DNA from: Methylomonas methanica MC09 | GTDB taxonomy: Bacteria; Pseudomonadota; Gammaproteobacteria; Methylococcales; Methylomonadaceae | Reading direction: 5' to 3' | Length of the DNA stretch: 64,000 nt | Assembly (NCBI RefSeq): GCF_000214665.1 | Contig: NC_015572.1 | Location: 1,116,001 to 1,180,000 of the forward strand | Shown: positions 25,632 to 35,355 of the stretch, piece by piece | Layout of the letters: each line of letters opens with the position of its first letter | Numbering within the stretch: position 1 is the first letter of the stretch | Made by a program: the position numbers and the translations under genes | Notes under the pieces: generated by a model | What the model was told of the DNA's origin: nothing | The model's input: the letters and a program-made list of their open reading frames with translations, nothing else | Database searches by the model: none

Positions 25632-28031
25632 TTAGCTATCTTTGTCTTCCTTTGCAATAAACTCCTTCATCAAGCTGGTAAATTTACGCAACTGGGCGTC
25701 GATTTTGCCGTTAAACGATTCGGCCGGGAACTGGCCGTCGGCATCCGCAGTACCTGCATCCATGCAACTCAATAATGCCAAAGCATCGTCGACGGTTTCG
25801 ATGGCATAAATATGAAACTGTTCGGCTTGGGCGGCGTGCAACACATCCCAGCGTAGCATCAGATGTGCCACGTTACTGGCGGGAATGATGACGCCCTGAC
25901 TGCCGGACAGCCCGCGGGCATGGCAGATATCGAAAAAGCCTTCGATTTTTTCGTTGACGCCGCCGATGGGCTGCACCTGGCCCAATTGGTTGACCGAGCC
26001 GGTCAAGGCTAAATCCTGGCGCAGCGGCACTTGCGCCAGCGAGGACAAGATGGCGCATAGTTCCGCCAACGAGGCGCTGTCGCCTTCGACATGGCCGTAA
26101 GACTGTTCGAATACCAGACTGGCGATCATTGAAAACGGCGTGCTGCGGGCGTAGCGGGCGGCGATAAAGTGAGACAAAATCATCACGCCCTTGGAGTGAA
26201 TGGCGCCGCCCAGTTCGGTTTCGCGTTCGATGTCCACCACTTTGCCGTTACCCATGCGGGTGGTGGCGGTAATACGGGAGGCCTGGCCGAAAGCGAATTC
26301 GCCCAGTTGCAATACCGACAGGCCGTTAATCTGGCCGACCACGGCGCCTTCGGTGGCGATCATGACGATGCCGCGCTGAATGTTTTCGTACAGCCGGTCG
26401 CGCAGTCTGTCCAGACGCCGGGTTTTTTGGTCTATGGCTTGCTGAATGTCGCTGTTGGCGATTTGGGTATGGCCGTTTTCGCCGGCCCAATGATCGGCTT
26501 CGGTGAGCAGGTCTTTAATGCTGCGCAGGTGAGTGAGCAGTTTTTCCGCATCGTCGGCCAGCCGTGCGCTGTGCTCGATCACACGGGCGATGGCGGACCG
26601 GCTGAGTGGGCGCAGTTCTTCGGATTTGGCGATGGTGGCCAGCAGGCGGGCGTATTCCATGCTGTTATGTTCGCGATTGACGCTGTTGGCGAAGTCGGCG
26701 GCGACTTTGAAAAAGTCCTGGAATTCCGGGTCGTAGTAGCTCAACAGGTAATACAGCATCGGATCGCCGAGCAGGATGACTTTGACATTAAGCGGTATCG
26801 GTTCCGGCTCCAGCGAGGTGGTGCTGATCAGGCTCAAGGCTCTTTCCAGCGATTCGATGCGGATTTCGCCGGCTTTTAGGGTGCGTTTCAGGGTTTCCCA
26901 GGCATAGGGTTGTAACAGCAATTTACGCGCGTCTATCAATAAATAACCGCCGTTGGCTTTATGCAGCGCGCCGGGTTTGATCATGGTGAAGTCGGTGACC
27001 AGCGAGCCCATTTGCGCCTGATGGTCGATGCGGCCGAGCAGGTTGCCATGGTTGGGTAAATCTTCGCAAATCACCGGTGCGGCACGTTTGTGGTTCAGGT
27101 CTACCATCAAATTGACTTGGTAGCGTTTGAAAGGTTGCGGCTCTTGCGGCAGTTCCATAAACGACAAAACTTTTTCGCCGTGCGGGATAAAGTCGCGCAC
27201 GTGTTCGATAATGTCCTTTTGCACGGCCAGCAAATAATCCAGGATAGGCTGCCATTTGGCGTATTTTTGTTTCAATTCCTCGATAGGATGGCTGACGGCC
27301 AGTTCCGCTACTTCTCTGTTCAAAGCCTGCAATTTGCGCTTGGTTTCCTTGCGCCATTGCGGAAACTTCGTGATCGTATCCCGCACACGATCCTGCAGGT
27401 CTAAAACCGTATCGTGGAACTGGCGCTGGCGCTCTTTATCCAGTTTGTTGAATTGTTCCGGGGTTAAGGGTTCGTTATTATCGTCGGCCGGCAAAAAGGC
27501 ATAGCCGGTGGCGGTTTCGGTGAAAATAATGTGGGCTTTTTCGGCTTCGTCGCGCAATCGGCTGATTTCGCCGACTTCGCGTTGGCGGGAGTCGTTTTCC
27601 AGTTCGCCAGCGCGGGAGCGGTATTCGTCGCCGTCGAACGCGGCCGGGATGGCCACGCTGAGTTCGTCGATCAGCTCCGCCATATCCCGCTGAAACCCCT
27701 TGCCTTGTCCCGGTTCCAAATGAATGGCCTTGGGTTTGGCCGGCTGAGTGAAATTATGCACGTAACACCAATCGAACGGTACCGGTTGGCGGTGGGCTTC
27801 CTGTTCGGCCAGTTGCATGGCGGTGGTCAGCTTGCCGGTGCCGTCCGGAGCCATGGCAAAGATGTTATAACCGGGTTTCGCCACCCTCAGGCCGAATTTA
27901 ATTGCTTCTGTGGCCCTTTCTTGTCCCAGTATCGTATCGATGTCGTCCAGTTCTTCGCTCGAGTCAAAATCAAGCTGATCGAGGTTGCAGGATTTGTAAA
28001 GCTGGTCGGGAGTAAGGTCCTTGATGGTCAT
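25632..28031 (-). CDS. Lon-like ATP-dependent protease (AAA_32/LonB type)
   Basis: 799 aa. The N-terminal AAA region has a nucleotide-binding loop (APDGTGKLT, residues 61-69). A large inserted coiled-coil region (about 130-280) precedes the AAA_32 helical part and a C-terminal Lon protease domain. The catalytic Ser lies near residue 652 (EGDSASLAEL) and the Lys near 695 (GGVNEKIEG). This architecture matches the YcbZ/LonH-type family rather than classic Lon, lacking its N-terminal LON domain. It is probably cytoplasmic, and substrates are unknown. Confidence 0.88.
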   Translation of the reverse strand: MTIKDLTPDQLYKSCNLDQLDFDSSEELDDIDTILGQERATEAIKFGLRVAKPGYNIFAMAPDGTGKLTTAMQLAEQEAHRQPVPFDWCYVHNFTQPAKPKAIHLEPGQGKGFQRDMAELIDELSVAIPAAFDGDEYRSRAGELENDSRQREVGEISRLRDEAEKAHIIFTETATGYAFLPADDNNEPLTPEQFNKLDKERQRQFHDTVLDLQDRVRDTITKFPQWRKETKRKLQALNREVAELAVSHPIEELKQKYAKWQPILDYLLAVQKDIIEHVRDFIPHGEKVLSFMELPQEPQPFKRYQVNLMVDLNHKRAAPVICEDLPNHGNLLGRIDHQAQMGSLVTDFTMIKPGALHKANGGYLLIDARKLLLQPYAWETLKRTLKAGEIRIESLERALSLISTTSLEPEPIPLNVKVILLGDPMLYYLLSYYDPEFQDFFKVAADFANSVNREHNSMEYARLLATIAKSEELRPLSRSAIARVIEHSARLADDAEKLLTHLRSIKDLLTEADHWAGENGHTQIANSDIQQAIDQKTRRLDRLRDRLYENIQRGIVMIATEGAVVGQINGLSVLQLGEFAFGQASRITATTRMGNGKVVDIERETELGGAIHSKGVMILSHFIAARYARSTPFSMIASLVFEQSYGHVEGDSASLAELCAILSSLAQVPLRQDLALTGSVNQLGQVQPIGGVNEKIEGFFDICHARGLSGSQGVIIPASNVAHLMLRWDVLHAAQAEQFHIYAIETVDDALALLSCMDAGTADADGQFPAESFNGKIDAQLRKFTSLMKEFIAKEDKDS

Positions 28032-28229
28032 GGGTTCGGTTGTCCTGAGTTGAAAATTTACCCTGTTATAAGCCGTGTACCTGGAAAACGGTTACGTATG
28101 CATTCGGTTTTTGTGCTCTATTGTGCTGGTTGCGGGGGATCGGAATCAAATTTTTAGGCGAACAGGGCAAAATTTAGGATAATTCCGCTTAACGCAAACT
28201 CACTTTTGTATCCCCCTTCTTTTCGTATC

Positions 28230-28646
28230 ATGCCTAATATGACCGATATTCCCACCGTATCCCTGGCAATTCAACAGGCTGTCGCGCCGGTTTTTCTTTT
28301 GACGGGGATTGGCTCTATTCTTGGTGTACTGACCAACCGTTTGGGTAGGGCAATCGATCGCAACCGCCGGTTGAACGAGATGACGGCCGAGCGGGTGGGA
28401 AACAGTCATGCCCAGGAAGTGTCGAACTTGGCCAAACGTACGCGTTGGATTCGGCGGGCGATAAGTTTGTGCACCTTGTCGGCTTTGTGCGTCTGTTTGT
28501 CGATTGCATCCTTGTTTGTGGCGGTGCAATTGCAGTTCGATTTGTCCGGGGCTGTGTCTTTGTTGTTTATCGCCGCCATGCTGGCTTTGATTGCGGGTTT
28601 GTTGTGTTTTTTACGGGAAATCGCCTTGGCGACACGCTCGACCTGA
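28230..28646 (+). CDS. DUF2721 family membrane protein
   Basis: 138 aa from the ATG at 28230 (28239 is equally possible; a TTG at 28206 has less support). Three transmembrane stretches lie near residues 13-35, 75-97 and 103-125, with the family motif QQAVAPVFLLTGIGSILGVLTNRLGRAIDR. The function of the family is unknown. The region 28647-28843 downstream shows no gene or structure. Confidence 0.8.
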   Translation: MPNMTDIPTVSLAIQQAVAPVFLLTGIGSILGVLTNRLGRAIDRNRRLNEMTAERVGNSHAQEVSNLAKRTRWIRRAISLCTLSALCVCLSIASLFVAVQLQFDLSGAVSLLFIAAMLALIAGLLCFLREIALATRST

Positions 28647-28843
28647 CTAGTGGAATGTGGACATTGAGGCGGGTGCGGTCACACCGGCTGAGGAAGTATT
28701 CTCTGGCAAAAAATTGAAGGTGAAGACTTCGGCGTGTTGCGTATCCGTTAATTGCTGAGGTACGTAGGTCGTCGTTCTCGGTATCTCATCTTGTGTCGAT
28801 AAGGCCGGCTGGCATAATGCTCGGGTAGATTGCGGGCGTAAAA

Positions 28844-28876
28844 AAACCGCCTTTCCCAGGGCGGGAAAGGCGGTTT
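28844..28876 (-). terminator. Terminator of the PEP-CTERM gene
   Basis: A 14-bp perfect stem (28844-28857 with 28863-28876) and a 5-nt loop are followed on the minus strand by six T. It lies 14 bp beyond the stop of the PEP-CTERM gene. Confidence 0.9.
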
Positions 28877-28889
28877 CTCTCTGAGAAAA

Positions 28890-29717
28890 TTACGCTGCCA
28901 AATTTGCCTGTTGGGCTTTTGCGTAACGATGTAAACGCCAGCCCAGCAAGCCGGCTGCCAATAAAAGTAAGCTCGAGGGTTCCGGCACGCTACCGGTATT
29001 ACTACCGCCACCACCGCCAGTGGTAGTTCCGCCAATGTTGTCTATTTTGAAGTAATCGTTGCCGAAATAGCCGTCGTACGGGTTACAGCTGTTATTAGCA
29101 CAACTGGTATAGGCGCTGACTAACCAATAACTGGAGGAGACGTCGGTGGGGTTGATGTCTGCCGTGCCGTCAGGCATGTTGTAGAGGTTCATGTAGTTGC
29201 CTATGAACTCCCAGCCGTTGGCCAGGAGGTCTGTAAAGGTTTTGCCTGTTATGTCTTCCGGGTTGGCCATATTGCCGCTGTTTCCGGTATAAGCGAGCAC
29301 GGAGATGTCGGCATCGCCTGAATACCAGCCTATCGATATGGAATCCAGGTTGATGCTCTGATTGAATGAAAATACGGCGGCATCAACATCGCCGGCAGGT
29401 TTTTCATCTACGCTGTTACCGTCGTTATCGAACGCATGGTTGGGCGAATTATAAAAGGTGCCATCCTCTGCGCTGGTCACGCCAATGCCGCCGCTCCATG
29501 AGCCCAGAGTACCGCTTGCGAACTGGGGGTTGCCGCCGGTGCCTGTCGCGCCGGTTGTTGAGAACGCACTGACGGTGACGGTTCCGGCGGAACTGTTAAA
29601 CGTGCCTTGAGAGCCGTAGTTCACTGTACCTGGTGTTGTAAAATTCCAGCTGGCGGTCGCGTGTGCTGTCATGGGCGAGAGGGCTGCAAGGAGCAGTAAC
29701 AAATTGTGCTTATTCAT
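28890..29717 (-). CDS. PEP-CTERM sorting-domain exported protein
   Basis: 275 aa from the ATG at 29717, behind a ggga ribosome site and giving a good signal peptide (MNKHNLLLLLAALSPMTAHA). The mature part is a glycine/asparagine-rich beta protein with four cysteines (CANNSCNPYDGYFG). After a Gly/Thr linker come VPEPSS, a hydrophobic helix and a basic tail (WRLHRYAKAQQ), the PEP-CTERM signal cut by an exosortase (EpsH/XrtA). It is probably released to the surface or an exopolysaccharide matrix. It lies next to the prsT-type gene of the same pathway. The exosortase itself is not in the window. Confidence 0.88.
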   Translation of the reverse strand: MNKHNLLLLLAALSPMTAHATASWNFTTPGTVNYGSQGTFNSSAGTVTVSAFSTTGATGTGGNPQFASGTLGSWSGGIGVTSAEDGTFYNSPNHAFDNDGNSVDEKPAGDVDAAVFSFNQSINLDSISIGWYSGDADISVLAYTGNSGNMANPEDITGKTFTDLLANGWEFIGNYMNLYNMPDGTADINPTDVSSSYWLVSAYTSCANNSCNPYDGYFGNDYFKIDNIGGTTTGGGGGSNTGSVPEPSSLLLLAAGLLGWRLHRYAKAQQANLAA

Positions 29718-29943
29718 AGTTATTCCCAAGTATTTGCAAACTTTAGTCATGTTCTATCTTCTGCTTTCTATTGACGGGTCGCTATTGTCTAGAAGTACAG
29801 GAATTAGATATCGGCTTAGTATAAGCAAATTTAATGCCTATCCTGGTTTTTTGTTGCTATTCTTAACCTCCCGCTAATCTTGCGTGCTATTTGATGCGCT
29901 CAAATAGCAGAGTCGTAAAAAAATCCGACAGGTTGCGGGGCGG

Positions 29944-32766
29944 TTAGTGACTCAATTTGTCCAGTAAAATCCTGGCTTGCTCCATACCGTTGAAAGATGA
30001 GTTTGAGTTCACTATCTGTTCCAGTTCCTGTTTGGCCTCTTCCTTGCGCCCCAATTTATCCAGTGCCACTGCAATGTGATAGCGGATTTCCGGATTTTGC
30101 GACATGCGGGAATGTGCGCTGCGTAAGTAATGCAGGCCTTGTTCCGCTTTACCCGTATTCACCAGTATCCAGCCCAAAGTGTCGTTGCTGGAGGCTTGTT
30201 CCGGCGCAATTTTCTGGGCCTTTTCGGCGTAAGACAGAGCCTTGCCGTTGCCGTTGGTGAAGTAAATGTAAGCCAGATTATTCAAGAATTGCGGCTCGTT
30301 GGGATATTGCGCCAATAGGAATTCATAGTGTTTTTGTGCCTCCTTGAGTTTGCCTTGTTGCAGTAATTCCTCGGCCAATGCCGCTATCGGGACCAGATCC
30401 TTGGGGTGTTTTTGGGTCCACTGCGATAACAAGCCGAAGGCTTTTTCGTTTTGCCCGGTTTGTTTTAGGCCTTGATACAGCTTCATCAATAAGCCGGTAT
30501 CGGGCTCTAAATCGAAGGCGGTTTGGTAGCGGCTGACTGCCAGATCGACATTTTTGTCATGTGCGGCAATGTCGCCCAATAATCGGTGCGGAAAGCCGCG
30601 TTGCGGGTATTCTTTAAGTAGATTATTGGCCCGGCTGATGGCAAAGACCGGTTTCCCGTGATAGAGCTCCATTTCCGTCAAAGCGATTTGGGAGGGAATG
30701 TGTTTTTCATCCGCCACCAGCGCTTGTTTCAAGGTTTTGATGGCGTCAGGGTAATCGCCGGCTTGTATTTGGTAGCGTGCAACAGTGTAAAGTTTTTTGA
30801 CATTCAAGCGCGCTTGGTCCGCCATGCGCCGATAAATACTCAGGGCTTTTTCGCGATTATTGGAAGCCAGATAACCGCGTGCCAGGGCTTGTAAGAGCTG
30901 TGGGTTTTCCCTATCGATTAATTCCGCGGCCTCGCCTACGCTGAGTGCTTCCAAAGCCCGGCCGGTTTTTATTTTTAAGTCCATCTGCGCCAGCAAAACG
31001 GGCATCGATTTTTGATCGACTCTACGGGCTTTTTCCAGCCATTGGTTGGCGCCGTCGTCATTGCCGGCAGCTTGTTCGACTGTCGATAGTTCGATTAGTA
31101 CAGCAACGTTATCCGGAAATTCCTGATTAAGCTTTACCAAGCGTTGTTTGGCTTTGTCGATTTTTTTCTCGGCTACATCGAGTTTGCTTAAGTTCAGGTG
31201 CGCGGTAATAAAGCTGGGGTCGAGCTCCACCGCTTTTTCAAAGCTATGCCGGGCTTGTTTGAGATTTTGCATGGCCACTTGCGCGGTGCCCAGCAAGTTT
31301 AAGAGTGTAAGATTTTTCGGCAGTTTGTCGTGCATGCCTTGCGCAACCCGCAGGGCTTTTTGACCCTCTCCGTTTCTGATATAGATTGCAACCAACGGAA
31401 TACCGGCCTGGGTGTTGCCTGGATTTTTTTTGATTGCGGCTTCCAGTTCCTGCGTGGCAAGGGTTTCCTGACCCATGGACAAACGGTTGAGGCCAATTTC
31501 GGCGTGTATATTTTCACCGCCGCCCTCGCCGGCAGAAGCCTTTTCCAACAGCGCATTGGCCTTGTCGTGTTTACCGACATTCATGTAGGCAGTGCCTAGC
31601 AGAAACAGCAGCCTATGATCGTTCGGGTGACTGGCAACTACCGGTCTGAGCAGGTCGATGACTGTTTCGGGTTCGTTTTTATTCAGTAGTATCGATGCCA
31701 ACAATTTGTAGGGGCCGGGTTGGCCTGGGTAAGTCTTGACATATTGGCGCAGGTATTCGGCCGCCAAATCGAAGCGTTGCAAGCTGTAGTTGATCAAACC
31801 GGACAGCATCAGGGTTTGGCTGTGTTGGGTCAGATATTCCGGTTTGACGGAGACGATGATGTCGGCCGCGGCTTCCAGCTCTTTGGTCGAGGCGTCTTTT
31901 TGTCCGTTGCGCGCCAGTAACACCGCATGCAGATAGGCGGCCTTGGGGTCGAACGGGTAGTGCTCACGCAGATAAACCAAATCCTCGGCGGCGCGTTCGT
32001 CCTGGTGCAGGTCCATCAGGACGCCGGCTCTGGCAATGCGGGCGTCCTGATAGTCGGGCATTAATGTAATGGCTTTGTCATAGTTTTTAATTGCATTTTC
32101 CAAGTCGCCTTGGACGTGATTGATGGTGCCGTTTACGTACCAGTTGCCGGCATTGTCGGGCTGCATGGCCATGGCTTTTTCGATTGCCTGGTTGGCGCCG
32201 TCCAAATCGTTGCGGCGCAGCAAGGCATTGGCCCGGCCTATCACGGCATCGACCCGGCTTGGGTCGATTTGCGCCGCCATGTCGTATTCGTTTAGGGCTT
32301 CGCTGATTTGGTTGAGCTGCAAATAGGCATGGCCGCGAAACAGGTGTAAATCCGGTTGCAATTGCCGGTTGAATTGGCTGGGTTGGATTTCTTTTAATAA
32401 CAGATTGTATTTGATCTGATACAAATACAGTTGCGCCAGTGCTTTAACGGTTAGTGATCTGTCCGCACCCAACTGGTTGGCCAGATTGAGGTGTACTTCC
32501 GCTTCGGATAGGGATTTTTTTTGTAAAAACAGTTCGCCCAGCAGGATGTGCGCCGCAACATAGTTGGGGTTTTGTTGCAGAGCATTCCTTAATTCGATGA
32601 TGGCGGCGCCGGTATCCTGTTTTCGGTAGGCGACCAAGGCGTCTTCATAATATTTGCCGGCCAGGTTTTCATCGGCAAACCCGGTAACCGGGACGTTGAG
32701 AGCGGAAGCCAGGAAGAGACTGGCTAAAAAGGTTGAAGTGGTTTTAGATTTCGATAGGCTGGACAT
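29944..32766 (-). CDS. prsT: PEP-CTERM system TPR-repeat protein PrsT
   Basis: About 940 aa from the ATG at 32766 (MSSLSKSKTTST, followed by a signal-like hydrophobic stretch); a longer frame begins at 32877. Nearly the whole protein consists of tetratricopeptide repeats (examples AIIELRNALQQNPNYVAAHILLGELFL and KAVELDPSFITAHLNL). This length and layout match PrsT, a putative periplasmic TPR protein of exosortase/EPS loci. It probably scaffolds polysaccharide synthesis or export. The start is the main uncertainty. Confidence 0.82.
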   Translation of the reverse strand: MSSLSKSKTTSTFLASLFLASALNVPVTGFADENLAGKYYEDALVAYRKQDTGAAIIELRNALQQNPNYVAAHILLGELFLQKKSLSEAEVHLNLANQLGADRSLTVKALAQLYLYQIKYNLLLKEIQPSQFNRQLQPDLHLFRGHAYLQLNQISEALNEYDMAAQIDPSRVDAVIGRANALLRRNDLDGANQAIEKAMAMQPDNAGNWYVNGTINHVQGDLENAIKNYDKAITLMPDYQDARIARAGVLMDLHQDERAAEDLVYLREHYPFDPKAAYLHAVLLARNGQKDASTKELEAAADIIVSVKPEYLTQHSQTLMLSGLINYSLQRFDLAAEYLRQYVKTYPGQPGPYKLLASILLNKNEPETVIDLLRPVVASHPNDHRLLFLLGTAYMNVGKHDKANALLEKASAGEGGGENIHAEIGLNRLSMGQETLATQELEAAIKKNPGNTQAGIPLVAIYIRNGEGQKALRVAQGMHDKLPKNLTLLNLLGTAQVAMQNLKQARHSFEKAVELDPSFITAHLNLSKLDVAEKKIDKAKQRLVKLNQEFPDNVAVLIELSTVEQAAGNDDGANQWLEKARRVDQKSMPVLLAQMDLKIKTGRALEALSVGEAAELIDRENPQLLQALARGYLASNNREKALSIYRRMADQARLNVKKLYTVARYQIQAGDYPDAIKTLKQALVADEKHIPSQIALTEMELYHGKPVFAISRANNLLKEYPQRGFPHRLLGDIAAHDKNVDLAVSRYQTAFDLEPDTGLLMKLYQGLKQTGQNEKAFGLLSQWTQKHPKDLVPIAALAEELLQQGKLKEAQKHYEFLLAQYPNEPQFLNNLAYIYFTNGNGKALSYAEKAQKIAPEQASSNDTLGWILVNTGKAEQGLHYLRSAHSRMSQNPEIRYHIAVALDKLGRKEEAKQELEQIVNSNSSFNGMEQARILLDKLSH

Positions 32767-32944
32767 GTCGGCTGCAAACTGAAGTGACTGTTGCCATAGC
32801 ATAGCGCCAAAGCGGTTTGAAAAATAGCGGGTGGAAATATTCCGGGAACTGATTGCGTTTCCACGCTTTCCAATCAAGCCCTTCCATCATGCGGTATCAT
32901 TCTGCTAACAATTGACTACCTCTATATCGGATTTTTTACACACA

Positions 32945-35191
32945 ATGGGCGTACAGGAAAATTTTGAACAACTGCCGTTAAAGGAATTCACCGAAAAAGC
33001 GTACCTGGATTATTCCATGTACGTCATTTTGGATAGGGCTTTGCCGCATATCGGCGACGGACTTAAACCCGTGCAACGGCGCATCGTATACGCCATGTCC
33101 GAGCTGGGCCTGACGGCACTGGCCAAATACAAAAAGTCGGCGCGTACCGTCGGCGACGTATTGGGTAAATACCATCCGCACGGCGATTCGGCTTGTTACG
33201 AAGCCATGGTGTTAATGGCGCAGGATTTTTCTTATCGTTACCCGTTGATAGACGGCCAGGGTAACTGGGGTTCGCCGGACGACCCCAAATCCTTCGCGGC
33301 CATGCGTTATACCGAATCGCGCCTGACCGCCTATGCGCAAACCTTGCTCAGCGAATTGGGCCAGGGCACCGTGGATTGGACCGATAATTTCGACGGTACT
33401 TTAAAAGAACCCAGCCTGCTGCCGGCCCGCTTGCCGAATGTATTGCTTAACGGCACCATGGGTATTGCGGTGGGCATGGCCACCGATATTCCGCCGCATA
33501 ATTTACGTGAAGTTGCCAATGCCTGCTTGCAGTTGCTGGATGAGCCGGAAACACCGTTGGAAGGCTTGCTTGAGTACGTCAAAGGTCCGGATTATCCGAC
33601 CGATGCCGAAATCGTCACCTCCCGCGCCGATATTCAAAAGCTGTATCTGACCGGTAACGGCTCGGTGAAAATGCGCGCCAAGTATGAGCTGGAAGAGGGC
33701 AATATCGTGATTACCGCCTTGCCTCATCAGGTGTCCGGCGCCAAATTGCTGGAACAGATTGCCGCGCAAATGCTGGCGAAGAAACTGCCGATGATAGAGG
33801 ATTTACGCGACGAATCCGATCACGAAAATCCCACCCGTCTGCTGATTATTCCCAAGACTAAGCGTATCGATGTCGATGCGGTGATGTCGCATCTGTTCGC
33901 TACTACCGATCTGGAGAAAAACTATCGGGTCAATATGAACATGATAGGCTTGAACGGCAAGCCGCAGGTGAAAAATCTTAGGCAGATTCTGACCGAATGG
34001 ATCAGTTTCCGGACCGAAACCGTGCGCCGCCGTTTGCAATACCGTCTGGACAAGGTGTTGGCGCGTCTGCATATCCTGGAAGGTTTGCTGATCGCCTATC
34101 TGAATATCGATGAAGTAATCGCCATTATCCGTACTGAAGATCATCCGAAGCCGGTACTGATGGCGCGTTTCGGTTTGACCGACATTCAAGCCGAAGCCAT
34201 TCTGGAATTGAAGCTGCGCCATTTGGCCAAATTAGAGGAAATGAAAATCCGCGGCGAGCAGGATGAGCTGGAACAGGAACGGCAGGCCTTGGAAAAAACC
34301 CTGGGCTCCGAGCGTTTACTGAATCGGTTGATTCGCAAGGAAATCGAACGGGACGCGGAAAAATACGGCGATGCCCGCAGGTCACCCATTGTCGAACGCG
34401 GGGCGGCGCAAGCGCTGGACACCACCGAACTAATCGCCAACGAGCCGGTGACCGTTATCCTGTCGCAAAAGGGTTGGATACGGGCCGCCAAGGGTTACGA
34501 CATTGAAGTCGAAACGCTTAATTACCGGGCCGGCGACGGTTATTTATCGTCCGCCAAGGCGCGCACCACCCAGCCGGCTTACGTGCTGGATTCCACAGGA
34601 CGCGTTTACACCATCACCACCCATGACCTGCCGTCGGCGCGCAGTCAGGGCGAACCCTTAACCGGCCGCTTGAATCCGCCACCGGGCAGTTTGTTTACCG
34701 ACGTGTTTAGCGGACAGCCGGATGATTGGGTATTGATGGCCAGTAATGCCGGTTACGGATTTCGGGTGCAACTGAAAGAGTTGTACAGCAAAAATAAGGC
34801 CGGTAAAGCGGTTTTAAGTTTGCCCGGCGGTGCGACAGTCATTACCCCGACGCCCATACCGGACGCCGCGGATTTGCTGGCCGTGGCCACCCTGCAAGGC
34901 CGCTTGCTGATCTTTCCCGCCCAGGATTTGCCGGAGCTCGCGAAAGGCAAGGGCAATAAATTGATTCAAATTCCGGCCGGGGATATCGTTTCCGGCAAGG
35001 ATGCAGTCGCCGCCGTAACGGCGTTGCCGGTCGGCGGCGAGTTGAAAATTCTGTCCGGTAAGCGGCATGTCACTTTGAAAGGCGTGGACATCGAGCAATA
35101 TAGCGGTAACCGCGCCAACCGAGGTACTGCCTTGCCGCGCGGCTTTCAAAAAGTGGAAGGATTGGAGTCCGCGCGGGTTAAGCTTGAATAA
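32945..35191 (+). CDS. parC: DNA topoisomerase IV subunit A
   Basis: 748 aa from the ATG at 32945 ([28 protein letters not shown]); an upstream in-frame TTG at 32912 adds 11 residues. The catalytic Tyr lies in the AAMRYTES motif (near residue 120). The quinolone-resistance region [15 protein letters not shown] keeps Ser and Glu, i.e. the susceptible form. The C-terminal beta-pinwheel with [20 protein letters not shown] repeats is present. It decatenates chromosomes with ParE. It diverges from prsT. Confidence 0.95.
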   Translation: MGVQENFEQLPLKEFTEKAYLDYSMYVILDRALPHIGDGLKPVQRRIVYAMSELGLTALAKYKKSARTVGDVLGKYHPHGDSACYEAMVLMAQDFSYRYPLIDGQGNWGSPDDPKSFAAMRYTESRLTAYAQTLLSELGQGTVDWTDNFDGTLKEPSLLPARLPNVLLNGTMGIAVGMATDIPPHNLREVANACLQLLDEPETPLEGLLEYVKGPDYPTDAEIVTSRADIQKLYLTGNGSVKMRAKYELEEGNIVITALPHQVSGAKLLEQIAAQMLAKKLPMIEDLRDESDHENPTRLLIIPKTKRIDVDAVMSHLFATTDLEKNYRVNMNMIGLNGKPQVKNLRQILTEWISFRTETVRRRLQYRLDKVLARLHILEGLLIAYLNIDEVIAIIRTEDHPKPVLMARFGLTDIQAEAILELKLRHLAKLEEMKIRGEQDELEQERQALEKTLGSERLLNRLIRKEIERDAEKYGDARRSPIVERGAAQALDTTELIANEPVTVILSQKGWIRAAKGYDIEVETLNYRAGDGYLSSAKARTTQPAYVLDSTGRVYTITTHDLPSARSQGEPLTGRLNPPPGSLFTDVFSGQPDDWVLMASNAGYGFRVQLKELYSKNKAGKAVLSLPGGATVITPTPIPDAADLLAVATLQGRLLIFPAQDLPELAKGKGNKLIQIPAGDIVSGKDAVAAVTALPVGGELKILSGKRHVTLKGVDIEQYSGNRANRGTALPRGFQKVEGLESARVKLE

Positions 35192-35265
35192 GCGCCGACC
35201 CAAAAACGGCAGGGCTGGCCGTCAGCGAATGGCTGACTGAGGCGTATCGTCTGTCAGCCCAAAGG

Positions 35266-35287
35266 TGTGTAAGCGATAACTTACACA
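35266..35287 (+). terminator. Hairpin between parC and the sensor gene
   Basis: An 8-bp perfect stem TGTGTAAG/CTTACACA with a 6-nt loop is followed by GGTTTTA. It could end parC transcription, but the T run is short. A second short hairpin (TCCCC at 35333-35337 with GGGGA at 35348-35352) covers the ribosome site of the next gene. Confidence 0.4.
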
Positions 35288-35355
35288 GGTTTTATGATTT
35301 CGGTTCGACAAGATGTTATTAGGTCATTAAACTCCCCTACAACTACGGGGGAATA

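Noticed and set aside
26169-26879. Long antisense frame (236 codons) inside the Lon-like gene, and similar ones inside mrdA, purT and uvrA
   Set aside because: Shadows of real genes in GC-richer sequence; the sense-strand frames have full domain evidence.
28748-29035. Minus-strand frame over the terminator and end of the PEP-CTERM gene
   Set aside because: It runs through a terminator hairpin and overlaps the real gene in another frame.
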